NCBI GenBank assembly: GCA_022711435.1
Contig: JAKLFB010000026.1
Location: forward strand, 18,834 to 82,833
Direction of reading: 5' to 3'
From: Verrucomicrobiota bacterium
Lineage (GTDB): Bacteria > Verrucomicrobiota > Verrucomicrobiia > Limisphaerales > UBA1319
DNA: 64,000 bases
How positions within the stretch are numbered: the stretch's first letter is position 1; every line of letters starts with the position of its first letter. Made by a program: the position numbers and the translations under genes. Positions 9,400-17,662 of the stretch are shown here, piece by piece. The notes beneath the pieces are model-generated. The model saw nothing but the letters and a program-made list of their open reading frames with translations. It was not told the DNA's origin and made no database searches.

Positions 9400-10842
9400 A
9401 TGAACTGTCATCGTTGTCTTCAAACCAGCCTGAGCGCTCTGCTGGCGTCCTGCATGTATCTGGCTGGCCAGCCCGCCGACCTGAGCATCGCGATCGAGAA
9501 CGGCCAGCCTCGTCTCTCATGGCCGAGCCAGGGGGCGTCCAAGGTCTACACGCTGCAGCATCGGACGGATCTGTCGCAGCCGGACTGGGCGCCGCTGTTT
9601 CCCTGGGACCAATGGCCGATCTCGGACACGGCATTTCTCGACACCACGGGTCCGGAGGCGGCTCGTTTTTATCGGCTGGCGGTCACCGAGCGCGGCCGGG
9701 CGCGGTCGGTGACCCTGCAAGAGACCGCCAGCGCCGCCTCGATCGGCTCGATCATCCTGTTCGCCGAGATCGTTTACGGCATCGACATCCCGTTCGCCGC
9801 GTCGCACAGCGTGAGCGTTTACCGGATCGACTATGAGACGCTGGACGGGTGGCTCGGGCCCACCGTCGCTTCGGGGGCCCTCTTCATTCCAGCCGGGATG
9901 CCGGCGGCGGCGAGCCTGCTCAGCTATCAGCACGGGACGATCCACCTGCGCAGCGAGGCCCCGTCGAATCCCGGCGCCCTCGAGCGCAACATCGGGCTGA
10001 TTGCGGCGTCGCACGGGTACGTGGTTGCGATGCCGGACTTCCTGGGTTTGGGTGTGGGATCGACGCTGACGCATCCGTACGTGCACCGGCGCTCGAGCGC
10101 GACGGCCGTGGTGGACCTGCTGCGGGCGGTGCGGTCGAGCGTCACCGGCGTGGCGGCGATCCAGCAGGCCTTGCCGCACGGGCTGAGCGACAAGCTGTTC
10201 CTGCTCGGGTATTCCCAGGGCGCCTATGTGACGCTCGCTGCCCAGAAGGAGATCGAGGAGAAGCACGGGGCCGAGTTCACCATCACCGCCTCCGCGCCGT
10301 CCGACGGGCCGTATGATCTTTCAGGAACGATGGCGGACATCATGACCGCGCCGCGATCGTATCCGTCGCCCAACTACTTGCCGTATGTGCTGCTGACCTA
10401 CAACACGATCTACCGGCTGTTCGACGATCCCGCCGAGGTGCTGGTCCAACCGTATGCGGCGACCCTGCCGCCGCTGTTCGACGGCATGCACACGGGCTCC
10501 GAGATCGACGCCGCCATGCCGCAGTCGGGCATACCCAGCGAGATCCTGCAGCCGGCTTTTTTACAGGCGTTCACGACCGATCCCGACCACCCGTTCCGGA
10601 TGGTGCTGCGCGAGAACGATCTGCTCGGCTGGGCACCGGTCTCGCCCACGCGGCTGTATCATTGCGCCGCGGACGATGTGGTGCCACACCGGAACGCGAC
10701 GGTGGCGTATGCCAGCTTTATCGCGGCAGGCGCCGACACCAACCGCGTGCAGCTCGTCGATCCCGACCCGGCGGCGACGCACGGGACGTGCCTGTTCTCG
10801 GGCGTGCCGCTGATCCTGAGCTGGTTTGAATCGTTGCGATAG
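9400..10842 (+). CDS. Secreted alpha/beta hydrolase (secretory-lipase type)
   Basis: A 480-residue exported hydrolase. An N-terminal signal is followed by a short sandwich (about residues 28-95, PRLSWPSQGASKVYTLQH to ARFYRLAV) that resembles a module found at the C-termini of two other secreted proteins here. The catalytic part follows: GYSQG holds the nucleophile Ser272, DDVVPH supplies the acid and ATHGTC the histidine, as in fungal-type secretory lipases and cephalosporin-esterase-like enzymes. VASGALFIPAG and HGYVVAMPDFLGLG match the early strands of that fold. It probably cleaves esters on lipids or acylated glycans; the substrate is not deducible. It ends convergently with hprK. Confidence 0.85.
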   Translation: MNCHRCLQTSLSALLASCMYLAGQPADLSIAIENGQPRLSWPSQGASKVYTLQHRTDLSQPDWAPLFPWDQWPISDTAFLDTTGPEAARFYRLAVTERGRARSVTLQETASAASIGSIILFAEIVYGIDIPFAASHSVSVYRIDYETLDGWLGPTVASGALFIPAGMPAAASLLSYQHGTIHLRSEAPSNPGALERNIGLIAASHGYVVAMPDFLGLGVGSTLTHPYVHRRSSATAVVDLLRAVRSSVTGVAAIQQALPHGLSDKLFLLGYSQGAYVTLAAQKEIEEKHGAEFTITASAPSDGPYDLSGTMADIMTAPRSYPSPNYLPYVLLTYNTIYRLFDDPAEVLVQPYAATLPPLFDGMHTGSEIDAAMPQSGIPSEILQPAFLQAFTTDPDHPFRMVLRENDLLGWAPVSPTRLYHCAADDVVPHRNATVAYASFIAAGADTNRVQLVDPDPAATHGTCLFSGVPLILSWFESLR

Positions 10843-10927
10843 CGTCTTCCGGGCTGGCTCCCGGGGGCGCGCTGGGGCCAGATCCGATCCTATGGACAAT
10901 ATTCCGAGGCGGCCATCCGGTGGCGCC

Positions 10928-11893
10928 TCAGGCTCCCGGGGCCGGCCCGTGGGGCGACCCGGCGGCGATTTGCGCGATCAGCCGGTTGTTGAGATCCCGG
11001 GCGGCATTGACGCCGCTGGCTCGGAGCTTGACTTGGAGAGCGGCGACCTCGACCAGCCGCGCCAGATTCCGGCCCGGCCGAACCGGCAGGACCACGTGCG
11101 GGATCGATACGCCCAGGATCCGAATCCGTTCCTCATCCATCCCCAGGCGGTCCACATCCATCACCTCCTCCCACTGCCGCAAGGTGACGACCAGATCCAC
11201 CTGCTTCTCCGGCCGGATGCTCTTGATCCCGAACATGGCGGCGACGTTGATGATCCCGATGCCCCGCACCTCCATCATGTTCTGTGTGAGTGGCGGGCTG
11301 CTGCCGATCAGCTGCTCCCCCTCGAGCACGGTCAGCCGGGTGATATCGTCCGAGATCAGGCTGTAGCCGCGCTCGATCAGCTCCAGCACACACTCGCTCT
11401 TGCCGATCCCGCTCTCGCCCCGGATGATCACCCCCACGCCGTGGATGTCGACCATGCTGCCCATCTCGGTGCCATGGGGGGCGAACATCGTCTCGAGGGC
11501 GAGGGTGGCGAGATTGATGAACTTCATCGTGATCAGCGGACACTTGAAGACGGGGACCTGGGCCTTCTCGGCCTGGTCGAGCAAGGCCCGGTCGGGATTG
11601 ATCCGGCGGCACACCACCACGCACGGGATCCGATAGGCGAAGAGCTCGGCATACCGGCGCTCCCGCTGCTCGCTCGACAGCGACTTGAGGAACGTGGCCT
11701 CGGCGCTGCCGATGACCTGGATGCGCTTGCTCGCGAAATAGCGCGTGAACCCCGCCAGGGCCAGCCCGGGCCGGTTGATCGTCGGCTCCCGGATGAACCG
11801 CTTGAGCCCAGGGCTACCCGCCAGGAGCTCGAGCCCCAGCTTCCCCGAATACTCCCGGAAAAACCGATCCACGGTGACAATGTCGCGCTGCAT
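10928..11893 (-). CDS. hprK: HPr kinase/phosphorylase
   Basis: A 321-residue cytoplasmic kinase/phosphorylase that would phosphorylate a seryl residue of HPr or an Npr-type protein. The N-terminal HPrK domain (about 1-125) precedes the kinase domain, which has Walker A GESGIGKS (159-166), the catalytic DDITRL stretch and the family signature MMEVRGIGIINV. The loop before Walker A carries the expected His (APHGTEMGSM) and is slightly longer than the usual HGV form. The start at 11893 is preferred because the upstream frame overlaps lptB and adds only low-complexity residues. It lies 14 bases after lptB. No PTS genes are in the window, so an output other than classical catabolite repression is likely. 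Confidence 0.95.
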   Translation of the reverse strand: MQRDIVTVDRFFREYSGKLGLELLAGSPGLKRFIREPTINRPGLALAGFTRYFASKRIQVIGSAEATFLKSLSSEQRERRYAELFAYRIPCVVVCRRINPDRALLDQAEKAQVPVFKCPLITMKFINLATLALETMFAPHGTEMGSMVDIHGVGVIIRGESGIGKSECVLELIERGYSLISDDITRLTVLEGEQLIGSSPPLTQNMMEVRGIGIINVAAMFGIKSIRPEKQVDLVVTLRQWEEVMDVDRLGMDEERIRILGVSIPHVVLPVRPGRNLARLVEVAALQVKLRASGVNAARDLNNRLIAQIAAGSPHGPAPGA

Positions 11894-11907
11894 GTGCGGT
11901 GGGCGTG

Positions 11908-12714
11908 CTAGAGGTTGAACTCGGGTCCGAGATAGATCTCCCGCGCCTGGGGATCGTTGACGAGGTATTCGGCGGGACCGGCGCACACGACACGGCCGCG
12001 ATGAATCAGATAGGCCCGATCCACCAGCTTGAGCGTCTCCCGCACGTTGTGGTCCGTGATCAGGATCCCCAAACCGCGCTCCCTGAGCCGCCGCACGATC
12101 TTCTGCACCTCATAGACCGCGATCGGATCGATCCCGCTGAAGGGCTCGTCCAGCATCAGCAGCTGCGGGTTGGTGACCAGCGCGCGCGTGACCTCCAGCC
12201 TGCGCTTCTCCCCCCCGCTCAGCGTGTAGGCGCGGTGCTTGGCCAGCCCCGCCAGATCCAGCTCCTCCAGCAGGTATTGCAGCCGGACCCGCCGCTCCGC
12301 CAACGGCATCCGGCAGGTCTCCAGGATGGCCAGGATGTTCTGCTCGACCGTCAGCTTGCGGAACACGGACGGCTCCTGGGTCAGGTACCCGACGCCCAGC
12401 CGCGCCCGTCGATGCATCGGCAGCCGGGTGATGTCGCGCCCATCAAACAGCACCCGCCCCTCATCGGACCGGACTAGGCCCACCACCAGGTTGAACGTGG
12501 TGGTCTTGCCCGCCCCGTTCGGACCCAGCAGCCCCACAATCTCCCCTGCACCGACCTGGATCGAGACGCCGTCCACGACCCGCCGGCCCCGAAATGCCTT
12601 GGCCAAATGGTCTGTCTCGAGCAGAGCCGACGGCCCGGCCGCTCCCGGATTCAACGCTGGCGTGGCGGCAGGACCGCCGTTCTCCGCAGGACTCGCATCG
12701 GCATGGGTGCTCAT
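11908..12714 (-). CDS. lptB: LPS export ABC transporter ATP-binding protein LptB
   Basis: A 268-residue ATPase of the Lpt complex that drives LPS from the inner membrane to the periplasmic bridge. Walker A (GLLGPNGAGKTTTFNLVVG), the LptB-typical VGYLTQEPSVFRKLTVEQNI stretch, the signature LSGGEKRRLEVTRALV and Walker B LLMLDEPFSGIDPIAV are all present. An N-terminal extension of about 30 Ala/Pro-rich residues precedes the core. Its start overlaps the stop of the LptA-like gene (ATGA), so the two are translationally coupled. LptF and LptG are not in the window. Confidence 0.96.
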   Translation of the reverse strand: MSTHADASPAENGGPAATPALNPGAAGPSALLETDHLAKAFRGRRVVDGVSIQVGAGEIVGLLGPNGAGKTTTFNLVVGLVRSDEGRVLFDGRDITRLPMHRRARLGVGYLTQEPSVFRKLTVEQNILAILETCRMPLAERRVRLQYLLEELDLAGLAKHRAYTLSGGEKRRLEVTRALVTNPQLLMLDEPFSGIDPIAVYEVQKIVRRLRERGLGILITDHNVRETLKLVDRAYLIHRGRVVCAGPAEYLVNDPQAREIYLGPEFNL

Positions 12715-14705
12715 GGCAGATCAACGATCGGCGGGGGACGCTTGGATGATCTGGCGTCCGGAATGACCGGAAGAATGGACCGGCCCTCGGCGCTGCCCTT
12801 CCAGCCGCCCCGCGAGCGCACGGTGCCGTGCGTCCGATCGAACACCAGCACCGGCGCCCGGAGAGCGAAGGAGGCCATCTCCAACGCCGCGTCCCCCTCC
12901 AGCTCGATCTCATCGCTGGCGGCTAAATAGATCGCCCGGCGCCCCCGGCCAGCCAATTCCCCGTTGGATGTCTGGACGTGGAACATCACATTGCCTTCGG
13001 CCTCGAGCCGCGCCAGGACGCCCCCCGGGGCCTCGAGCGCCATCCGCTCGCAGCTCAATCGCCGAAACGATGCCTCCGGCGCGCCCTCGGCGCTCTCGCC
13101 GGGCTCGACCAGGACTCCGCCATCGGCGGTGACCCGCTCGATCTGCCTGCGGGCGGCATCCAGGTGCACGGTCAACTGCTGGCAGTGCAGCGTGCCCTGC
13201 AAGGCCTTCCCGCCCCGCTCGCGGGCCGTGACGGGCCCCGCGAACACCACCTGGTTCGACGCGAACCGATACCGCTCGGATTCCAGCTCGAGCCGCCGGG
13301 CCGCCGCCGCCCCCCGATCGGAGCTGTTCGTGGCGCCGGGAAACGTCAGCAGCGCGCCCAGGTTGGTCGAGATCGGCAGCACAAGCCGCGCGTGGCCGAT
13401 CGCCTCGATCTCGCGGCTCTGCCGGTTCATCTCGAGACGGTCGGCGCTGCCCGCGTTCATCCCCTGGCGCCAGGATGGCTGGCCGGTCCATACCGCCCGG
13501 CCATCGGCCGCGGTGTAATGAACCCGGCCGGCGCTCACGCCCCGGTCATCCTGAGACAGCGCCACCGATTGCTCGAGGGTCAGCTCCCGCAGCTGCCCCG
13601 CAGCGTCTGTGGCCACCGTCAGTAATCCGCACTGGGCTACCACGGGCGATGCCTGGGCTGACTCGTCTCGAATCCGGACATCCCCGCGAAACGCCGCGCG
13701 GTTGGTGTGCGACTCGATCTCCTCGGCCTCGACGGTCAGGAACGAGGCCGGAGATCCGGGAGCCGGTCCGGCGGCTGGCGGCACCGAGGCGGCTGCGGAT
13801 GGACCCAGCCGGGGCAGAAGGAAACCGGGCTGCGCCAGGTCATCGCGCGGCATCCGCATCTGCGCCTTGCCCGTCGCGATCAGGATGCGGTTGCGGCGAT
13901 CGAAGCGGACCCGATCGGCCCGCCCCTCGTTCTGTCCGCGCCGCCATACGGGGCTGCCGGTCAGGTCGATCCATTCCCTGCCCTCCTCGAAACGGTATTC
14001 GGCGCGCTGGGCGGTCACCACGCTCCCATCCTGCCTGTTTCGCGCCACCACGTTCGTTTCCGCCGTGATCCGCGTAGGGGCCTGGCCCGACTCGGGAAGC
14101 TGGACGATCAGCCGGCCGCATTCGACTTCGACCTGCGGATCCTGGGCGCGCACGTCGCCCTCGTAGGTCACCTGGCTCAAACTGTCCCAATACTCGAATC
14201 GCCCCGCCTGGACCTCGATCGGCTGCGCCTCCCGAATCAGGGTTCGCACCCGGTTGGAGACGGCCAGGCTGGCGTTCGTCTGCCGCCAGAGAAATCCCTC
14301 CCCGGACAATGAAAGCCGGCCGTCGCCGTTGACCATATCGAGCGCGCCGGTCGAGCTCGCAGTCCGCGTCCGCGGATCGTAAAGGCACTCCGACGCCCGC
14401 ACCACAGCGTTGGTGCGCCCGTCCGCCTGAAAGGTCATGAGCGTCAGCCCTTGGCGGATGGCAGCGACGCCGTCCCGATCCAGCACCGCCTCCGCGCCCG
14501 CCAGCAACGAGCGCAACCGGTTGGTCCCTCCCGACACCCCTGTGTGGTAATCCGCAATCTTGAATCCCTTGATCGGCCGCTGGGCGGCCTGCGCGCCCCA
14601 CGAAACCAGGCCGGCGAACAAAAGCGCCCACGCCAGCCCCCCGCGTGAGGCCTGCCTGCCGCGGCGCGGCGGACTTGCGATGCTCTGTGTTTCAGCCAAT
14701 TCCAT
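12711..14705 (-). CDS. Oversized LptA/OstA-like periplasmic LPS transport protein
   Basis: At 664 residues this is several times the length of a normal LptA. After a hydrophobic export signal (GLAWALLFAGLVSWGAQA, about residues 23-42) come repeated OstA-like beta-jellyroll units, seen in stretches such as RFEYWDSLSQVTYEGDVRAQ, AEYRFEEGREWIDLTGSPVW, NRAAFRGDVRIRDES and RYRFASNQVVFAGPVTARER. Such units form the groove that carries LPS across the periplasm, so one long protein may supply what several LptA monomers or LptC plus LptA supply elsewhere. It sits 15 bases after pyrD and overlaps lptB. Its first 23 residues are encoded partly by a mobile palindromic repeat, so a start inside the hydrophobic segment remains possible. 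Confidence 0.85.
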   Translation of the reverse strand: MELAETQSIASPPRRGRQASRGGLAWALLFAGLVSWGAQAAQRPIKGFKIADYHTGVSGGTNRLRSLLAGAEAVLDRDGVAAIRQGLTLMTFQADGRTNAVVRASECLYDPRTRTASSTGALDMVNGDGRLSLSGEGFLWRQTNASLAVSNRVRTLIREAQPIEVQAGRFEYWDSLSQVTYEGDVRAQDPQVEVECGRLIVQLPESGQAPTRITAETNVVARNRQDGSVVTAQRAEYRFEEGREWIDLTGSPVWRRGQNEGRADRVRFDRRNRILIATGKAQMRMPRDDLAQPGFLLPRLGPSAAASVPPAAGPAPGSPASFLTVEAEEIESHTNRAAFRGDVRIRDESAQASPVVAQCGLLTVATDAAGQLRELTLEQSVALSQDDRGVSAGRVHYTAADGRAVWTGQPSWRQGMNAGSADRLEMNRQSREIEAIGHARLVLPISTNLGALLTFPGATNSSDRGAAAARRLELESERYRFASNQVVFAGPVTARERGGKALQGTLHCQQLTVHLDAARRQIERVTADGGVLVEPGESAEGAPEASFRRLSCERMALEAPGGVLARLEAEGNVMFHVQTSNGELAGRGRRAIYLAASDEIELEGDAALEMASFALRAPVLVFDRTHGTVRSRGGWKGSAEGRSILPVIPDARSSKRPPPIVDLP
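14641..14692. repeat. Palindromic mini-element, partial copy 2, inside a gene
   Basis: CCGCGTGAGGCCTGCCTGCC matches the left half of the ~97-bp palindromic element, followed after a deletion by GGACTTGCGATGCTCTGTGT, which resembles its right end. It falls within the first codons of the LptA-like gene and encodes the peptide TQSIASPPRRGRQASRG. The same RQASRG peptide word appears when the full copies are translated. Confidence 0.6.
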
Positions 14706-14720
14706 GCCTGTCCATTTGCG

Positions 14721-15839
14721 TCAGGCGCGATGCGCCAGGCCCACCGCCGATGGGATATCCGGCAGCCCCATCTCGCTCAACCGCGCCTGCAGACCCCGAA
14801 CGATGCCCCGCACCAGCCCCGGCCCCTCATACACCAACGCCGTATACACCTGCAACAGGCAAGCGCCGGCCGCGATCTTCTCCCAGGCGTCGGCCGCATC
14901 GAAGATGCCGCCCACACCCACGATCGGCAGCCGGCCCTGCGTCTGCCGGTAGAGATGGGCGATCACCTCCTTGCTCCGCTTCCGCAAGGGACGCCCGCTC
15001 AATCCCCCGCTCTCCGCATACACGCGCGACCGATCGATCGATCCCTCCGGACGCTCGACCGTCGTGTTCGTCGCCACCAGGCCCGCCAAGGCGCGCGGCC
15101 CCGCCAGCGACACGATCTTGTCCAACGCCGCGAACGACAGATCCGGCGCCACCTTCACCAGCAGCGGCTTCGGCCGCCCCGCCGCCAGGGCCGCGCACCG
15201 GGCATTCACCTCCTGCATGGCAGCCAAAATCTCGTCCAGGGCCTCCCGCTCCTGCAGATCCCGCAGCTGAGGCGTGTTCGGCGAACTGACGTTCACCACG
15301 AAAAAATCCGCGTGCGGCCAGAGGCGCTCGAGGGACTGCGCATAATCAGCCGGCGCCTGATCCAGCGGCGCCACTTTGGTCTTTCCCAGGTTGATCCCCA
15401 CCGGATGGCGGGGCCACGCCCGCGCCGCCCGCCAGCGCGCCAGCGCTTGTGCCACCGCCGCCGCCCCTTCGTTGTTGAACCCCATCCGGTTGATGATCGC
15501 CTCGTCGGGTATGATCCGGAACAGTCGGGGAGGAGGATTCCCCGGCTGAGGCTGGGCGGTGACCGCTCCCAGCTCGCAATGGCCAAATCCCAGCGCCTCC
15601 CATGCCGGCAGCGCCTCCCCCTCCTTGTCCATCCCCGCCGCCAACCCGACCGGGTTCGGGAACCTCAGACCCCAGACCGTCACCGGCAATTCCGGGGCCT
15701 CGAAGAACGTGCCCAGCGCCTCGCGCATCAGGAAGTGCCGGCCCGCCCACCCCAGCATGTCCAAGGTGAAGCGATGAATATGTTCCGGATCCTGCGCGAA
15801 GAGCACCGGCCGCACGTAATGGCGATAGAACCAATTCAC
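14721..15839 (-). CDS. pyrD: Dihydroorotate dehydrogenase (quinone), class 2
   Basis: This 372-residue enzyme oxidises dihydroorotate to orotate in pyrimidine synthesis and passes electrons to membrane quinones. The N-terminal helical segment (FYRHYVRPVLFAQDPEHIHR) is the membrane-associated domain that marks class 2. FPNPVGLAAGMDKEGEA and INRMGFNNEGA are FMN/substrate strands, and NVSSPNTPQLRDLQ carries the catalytic serine loop. LLVKVAPDLS, ATNTTVERP and IVGVGGIFDAADAWEKIAAG complete the barrel. It starts the run pyrD, LptA-like, lptB, hprK, with short gaps or overlaps throughout. Confidence 0.97.
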   Translation of the reverse strand: MNWFYRHYVRPVLFAQDPEHIHRFTLDMLGWAGRHFLMREALGTFFEAPELPVTVWGLRFPNPVGLAAGMDKEGEALPAWEALGFGHCELGAVTAQPQPGNPPPRLFRIIPDEAIINRMGFNNEGAAAVAQALARWRAARAWPRHPVGINLGKTKVAPLDQAPADYAQSLERLWPHADFFVVNVSSPNTPQLRDLQEREALDEILAAMQEVNARCAALAAGRPKPLLVKVAPDLSFAALDKIVSLAGPRALAGLVATNTTVERPEGSIDRSRVYAESGGLSGRPLRKRSKEVIAHLYRQTQGRLPIVGVGGIFDAADAWEKIAAGACLLQVYTALVYEGPGLVRGIVRGLQARLSEMGLPDIPSAVGLAHRA

Positions 15840-15886
15840 CCCGCCATGTTAAACGCCATCCCGCCCCTCGGGAAAGCAGGATCCGA

Positions 15887-16606
15887 TCACTTGATTACTC
15901 CCAGCCGCTCGCGCCAGATGTGATAGAGACGCCGTGTGGCCTCGACATCCCTGAGGCAATAGTCGGCAATCTCCCGATAACGGCCCGCCGCCATCAGATC
16001 GTTGATGTCCACCCCGCTGATCCCCTGGCTCTTCGGCGATTCGATCCCGAACGCCTTGCAGTAGAAATCGAGATTGAACCGCCGCGCCGCCCCCTCCCGG
16101 CCGCTCACCCCGTAAAAAGTGAGCTGCTCGGCCAGATCGCAGTGCGGCTCGGTCTGATACCGGTAGCCCAGCCAATCCCTGCGCGAGATCCCAACACCCA
16201 GCACCGCCGACCGAAGATACAGGAACGGCACGTCGAAACCCCGCCCGTTGAACGTCACGATCGTGTCGTAATGCCTAGCCACATCCCAAAACGCGGTCAG
16301 CAGCTCGGCCTCGTCCATGCACGGCACGAACTCGACTGGCCCCGCCTCCCCCGGGTCAACCTCGTAATCCTCGGCAAAAAAAAGTACCTGCCCCCGGGCG
16401 GTCTCCGCATTCAACATGGCCACGCAAACCACGCGAGCTGTCAACGGCCACAAGTTGAACTGCGCCTGGATTTCCCGCCGCCGGACCTCGCGATCCGGCC
16501 CCTCGGGCATCCGCGCCGCTTCCCGGAACAAGTACTCGATCTGCGCCTCGTCAAACCCCTCCATGGGAAGGGCCGAGGTCTCGATGTCAAACACCAGCTT
16601 GGCCAT
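15887..16606 (-). CDS. DEDD-type 3'-5' exonuclease (RNase H-like)
   Basis: A 239-residue predicted exonuclease of the PolB-proofreading/YprB-like RNase H fold. MAKLVFDIETSALP contains the D-x-E of motif I, DTIVTFNGRGFDVPFLYLRS the motif II Asp, and REIADYCLRDVEATRRLY the Y-x-x-x-D of motif III, so the DEDDy set is complete. It may trim DNA ends or act on RNA; no partner domain is fused. It follows a tiny Lys-rich microprotein by 77 bases and precedes pyrD by 47, so it may share a promoter with that run. Confidence 0.88.
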   Translation of the reverse strand: MAKLVFDIETSALPMEGFDEAQIEYLFREAARMPEGPDREVRRREIQAQFNLWPLTARVVCVAMLNAETARGQVLFFAEDYEVDPGEAGPVEFVPCMDEAELLTAFWDVARHYDTIVTFNGRGFDVPFLYLRSAVLGVGISRRDWLGYRYQTEPHCDLAEQLTFYGVSGREGAARRFNLDFYCKAFGIESPKSQGISGVDINDLMAAGRYREIADYCLRDVEATRRLYHIWRERLGVIK

Positions 16607-16683
16607 GGCTGCAACAGGATGCGGTCCCGGCTTTCTTCGCCCAGGACCGTCATCCCGGCAAGCCGCGACCTGACTGGTTCAGG

Positions 16684-16746
16684 CTACTTTTTCTTCGCAG
16701 GTTTCTTCGCCGGTTTCTTGGCGGCAGCTTTCTTTTTGGCAGGCAC
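16684..16746 (-). CDS. Lysine/alanine-rich microprotein (histone-tail-like)
   Basis: A 20-codon frame from GTG at 16746 reads MPAKKKAAAKKPAKKPAKKK and stops at TAG. A near-perfect ribosome binding site (GGAGGTGA, 16753-16760) lies six bases upstream, far stronger than most starts in the window. Composition is almost entirely Lys, Ala and Pro, like histone H1 tails, so nucleic-acid binding is the natural guess. A 14-codon frame (MSETNSIPLEDEGR) ends inside that ribosome site and might couple translation. From memory, small Lys-rich proteins are frequent in Verrucomicrobiota genomes, but the role is unknown. Confidence 0.6.
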   Translation of the reverse strand: MPAKKKAAAKKPAKKPAKKK

Positions 16747-16830
16747 TTCGACTCACCTCCCTTCATCCTCAAGTGGGATTGAATTCGTTTCTGACATTCT
16801 GACATGCGGCTGCGTCGTTGAATAATTTCT

Positions 16831-16859
16831 TAACTACGAATTCATTTTCGACTTGTCAA
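16831..16859 (-). promoter_or_regulatory. Candidate sigma-70 promoter upstream of the microprotein and exonuclease
   Basis: On the minus strand a perfect TTGACA (16854-16859) is followed after 17 bases by TAGTTA (16831-16836), a weak -10 match. The surrounding DNA (16780-16905) is notably AT-rich compared with the rest of the window. It could drive the microprotein, the exonuclease and perhaps the pyrD run. Confidence 0.4.
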
Positions 16860-16918
16860 AGAAATTGTGCGCGCCTGCGAAAATATTCGCGGCCCGAGCT
16901 CTTGCTATCATTCGCGGG

Positions 16919-17662
16919 TTACCTCGCCCGCCCGTTCCATTCGGCGCGCGCCCGCTCGAGCGACTCGGCATTGCCGATGTCCATCACCGTGCCCTGGATG
17001 AAGTGGGCCCACATCGGCGACCGCCCGCACAGCGATGCCAGCAGATGGCCGGGCGCGTCGGGCGAGCCGCCCGCCGCCAGATGCTCCGCCACCAGCGGCA
17101 GCACCCGCACGGGCAGCAGATACACCGGCGGCACTGCCCAGCAGGATCGAGGCTCGGCGGGCTTCTCCGCAAACTCGAGCACCCTCCCATCGCCGCTCAC
17201 CACCGCGATCCCGGTCCGCCGGCGCGCTTCCAAATCCCTCAGCTCCCTGACGCAGATCCATACATCGGGCCGCGCACGGAACGCGCCCGCCAGATCCGCC
17301 AGCGAGAACCGGAGCAGATTGTCGGCCGCGCACACGAGCAGATCCTCCGCCAGCCCCCGCACCTCGATCGCCAGCTCGAGATCGCCGATCGCGCCCCGCC
17401 GCGTCTCGTTGTCGGTCGTCCCGTCGTCCAGCAGATCGACCGCCAGCCGGCCTCGATACCCGTCCCGCCACATCGAGAACTGCCCGGCAAAACGATGGTT
17501 CGTCACCAAATGGGCCACCCCGATCTCCGGAATCTCCTCGATCGACTCCACCAGCCAATCGAGGATCGTCCGCCCGCCGACCTCGAGCAGCGCTTTGGGC
17601 CGGTCTCGGGTCACCGGATACAGCCGGGTCGCATACCCAGCAGCAAGAATCACGGCGCGCAT
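16919..17662 (-). CDS. Sugar-1-phosphate nucleotidyltransferase
   Basis: A 247-residue cytoplasmic enzyme of the NTP-transferase/LicC-like family. It opens with the nucleotide-binding signature MRAVILAAGYATRLYPVTRD, where the usual GxGTR is G-Y-A-T-R, followed by RPKALLEVGGRTILDW. Later motifs include LLVCAADNLLRFSLADL, LEFAEKPAEP and FIQGTVMDIGNAESLERA. The start at 17662 gives a conventional N-terminus. It overlaps the end of the galacturonokinase gene by 13 bases, so the pair is probably translated together. The product would be a nucleotide-activated sugar acid made from the kinase's sugar 1-phosphate; the nucleotide used cannot be read. Confidence 0.85.
   Translation of the reverse strand: MRAVILAAGYATRLYPVTRDRPKALLEVGGRTILDWLVESIEEIPEIGVAHLVTNHRFAGQFSMWRDGYRGRLAVDLLDDGTTDNETRRGAIGDLELAIEVRGLAEDLLVCAADNLLRFSLADLAGAFRARPDVWICVRELRDLEARRRTGIAVVSGDGRVLEFAEKPAEPRSCWAVPPVYLLPVRVLPLVAEHLAAGGSPDAPGHLLASLCGRSPMWAHFIQGTVMDIGNAESLERARAEWNGRAR

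Noticed and set aside
10906..10929. GAGGCG...CGCCTC hairpin between the lipase and hprK as a terminator
   Set aside because: The stem is only six bases, no T-tract follows on either strand, and it overlaps the last codons of hprK.
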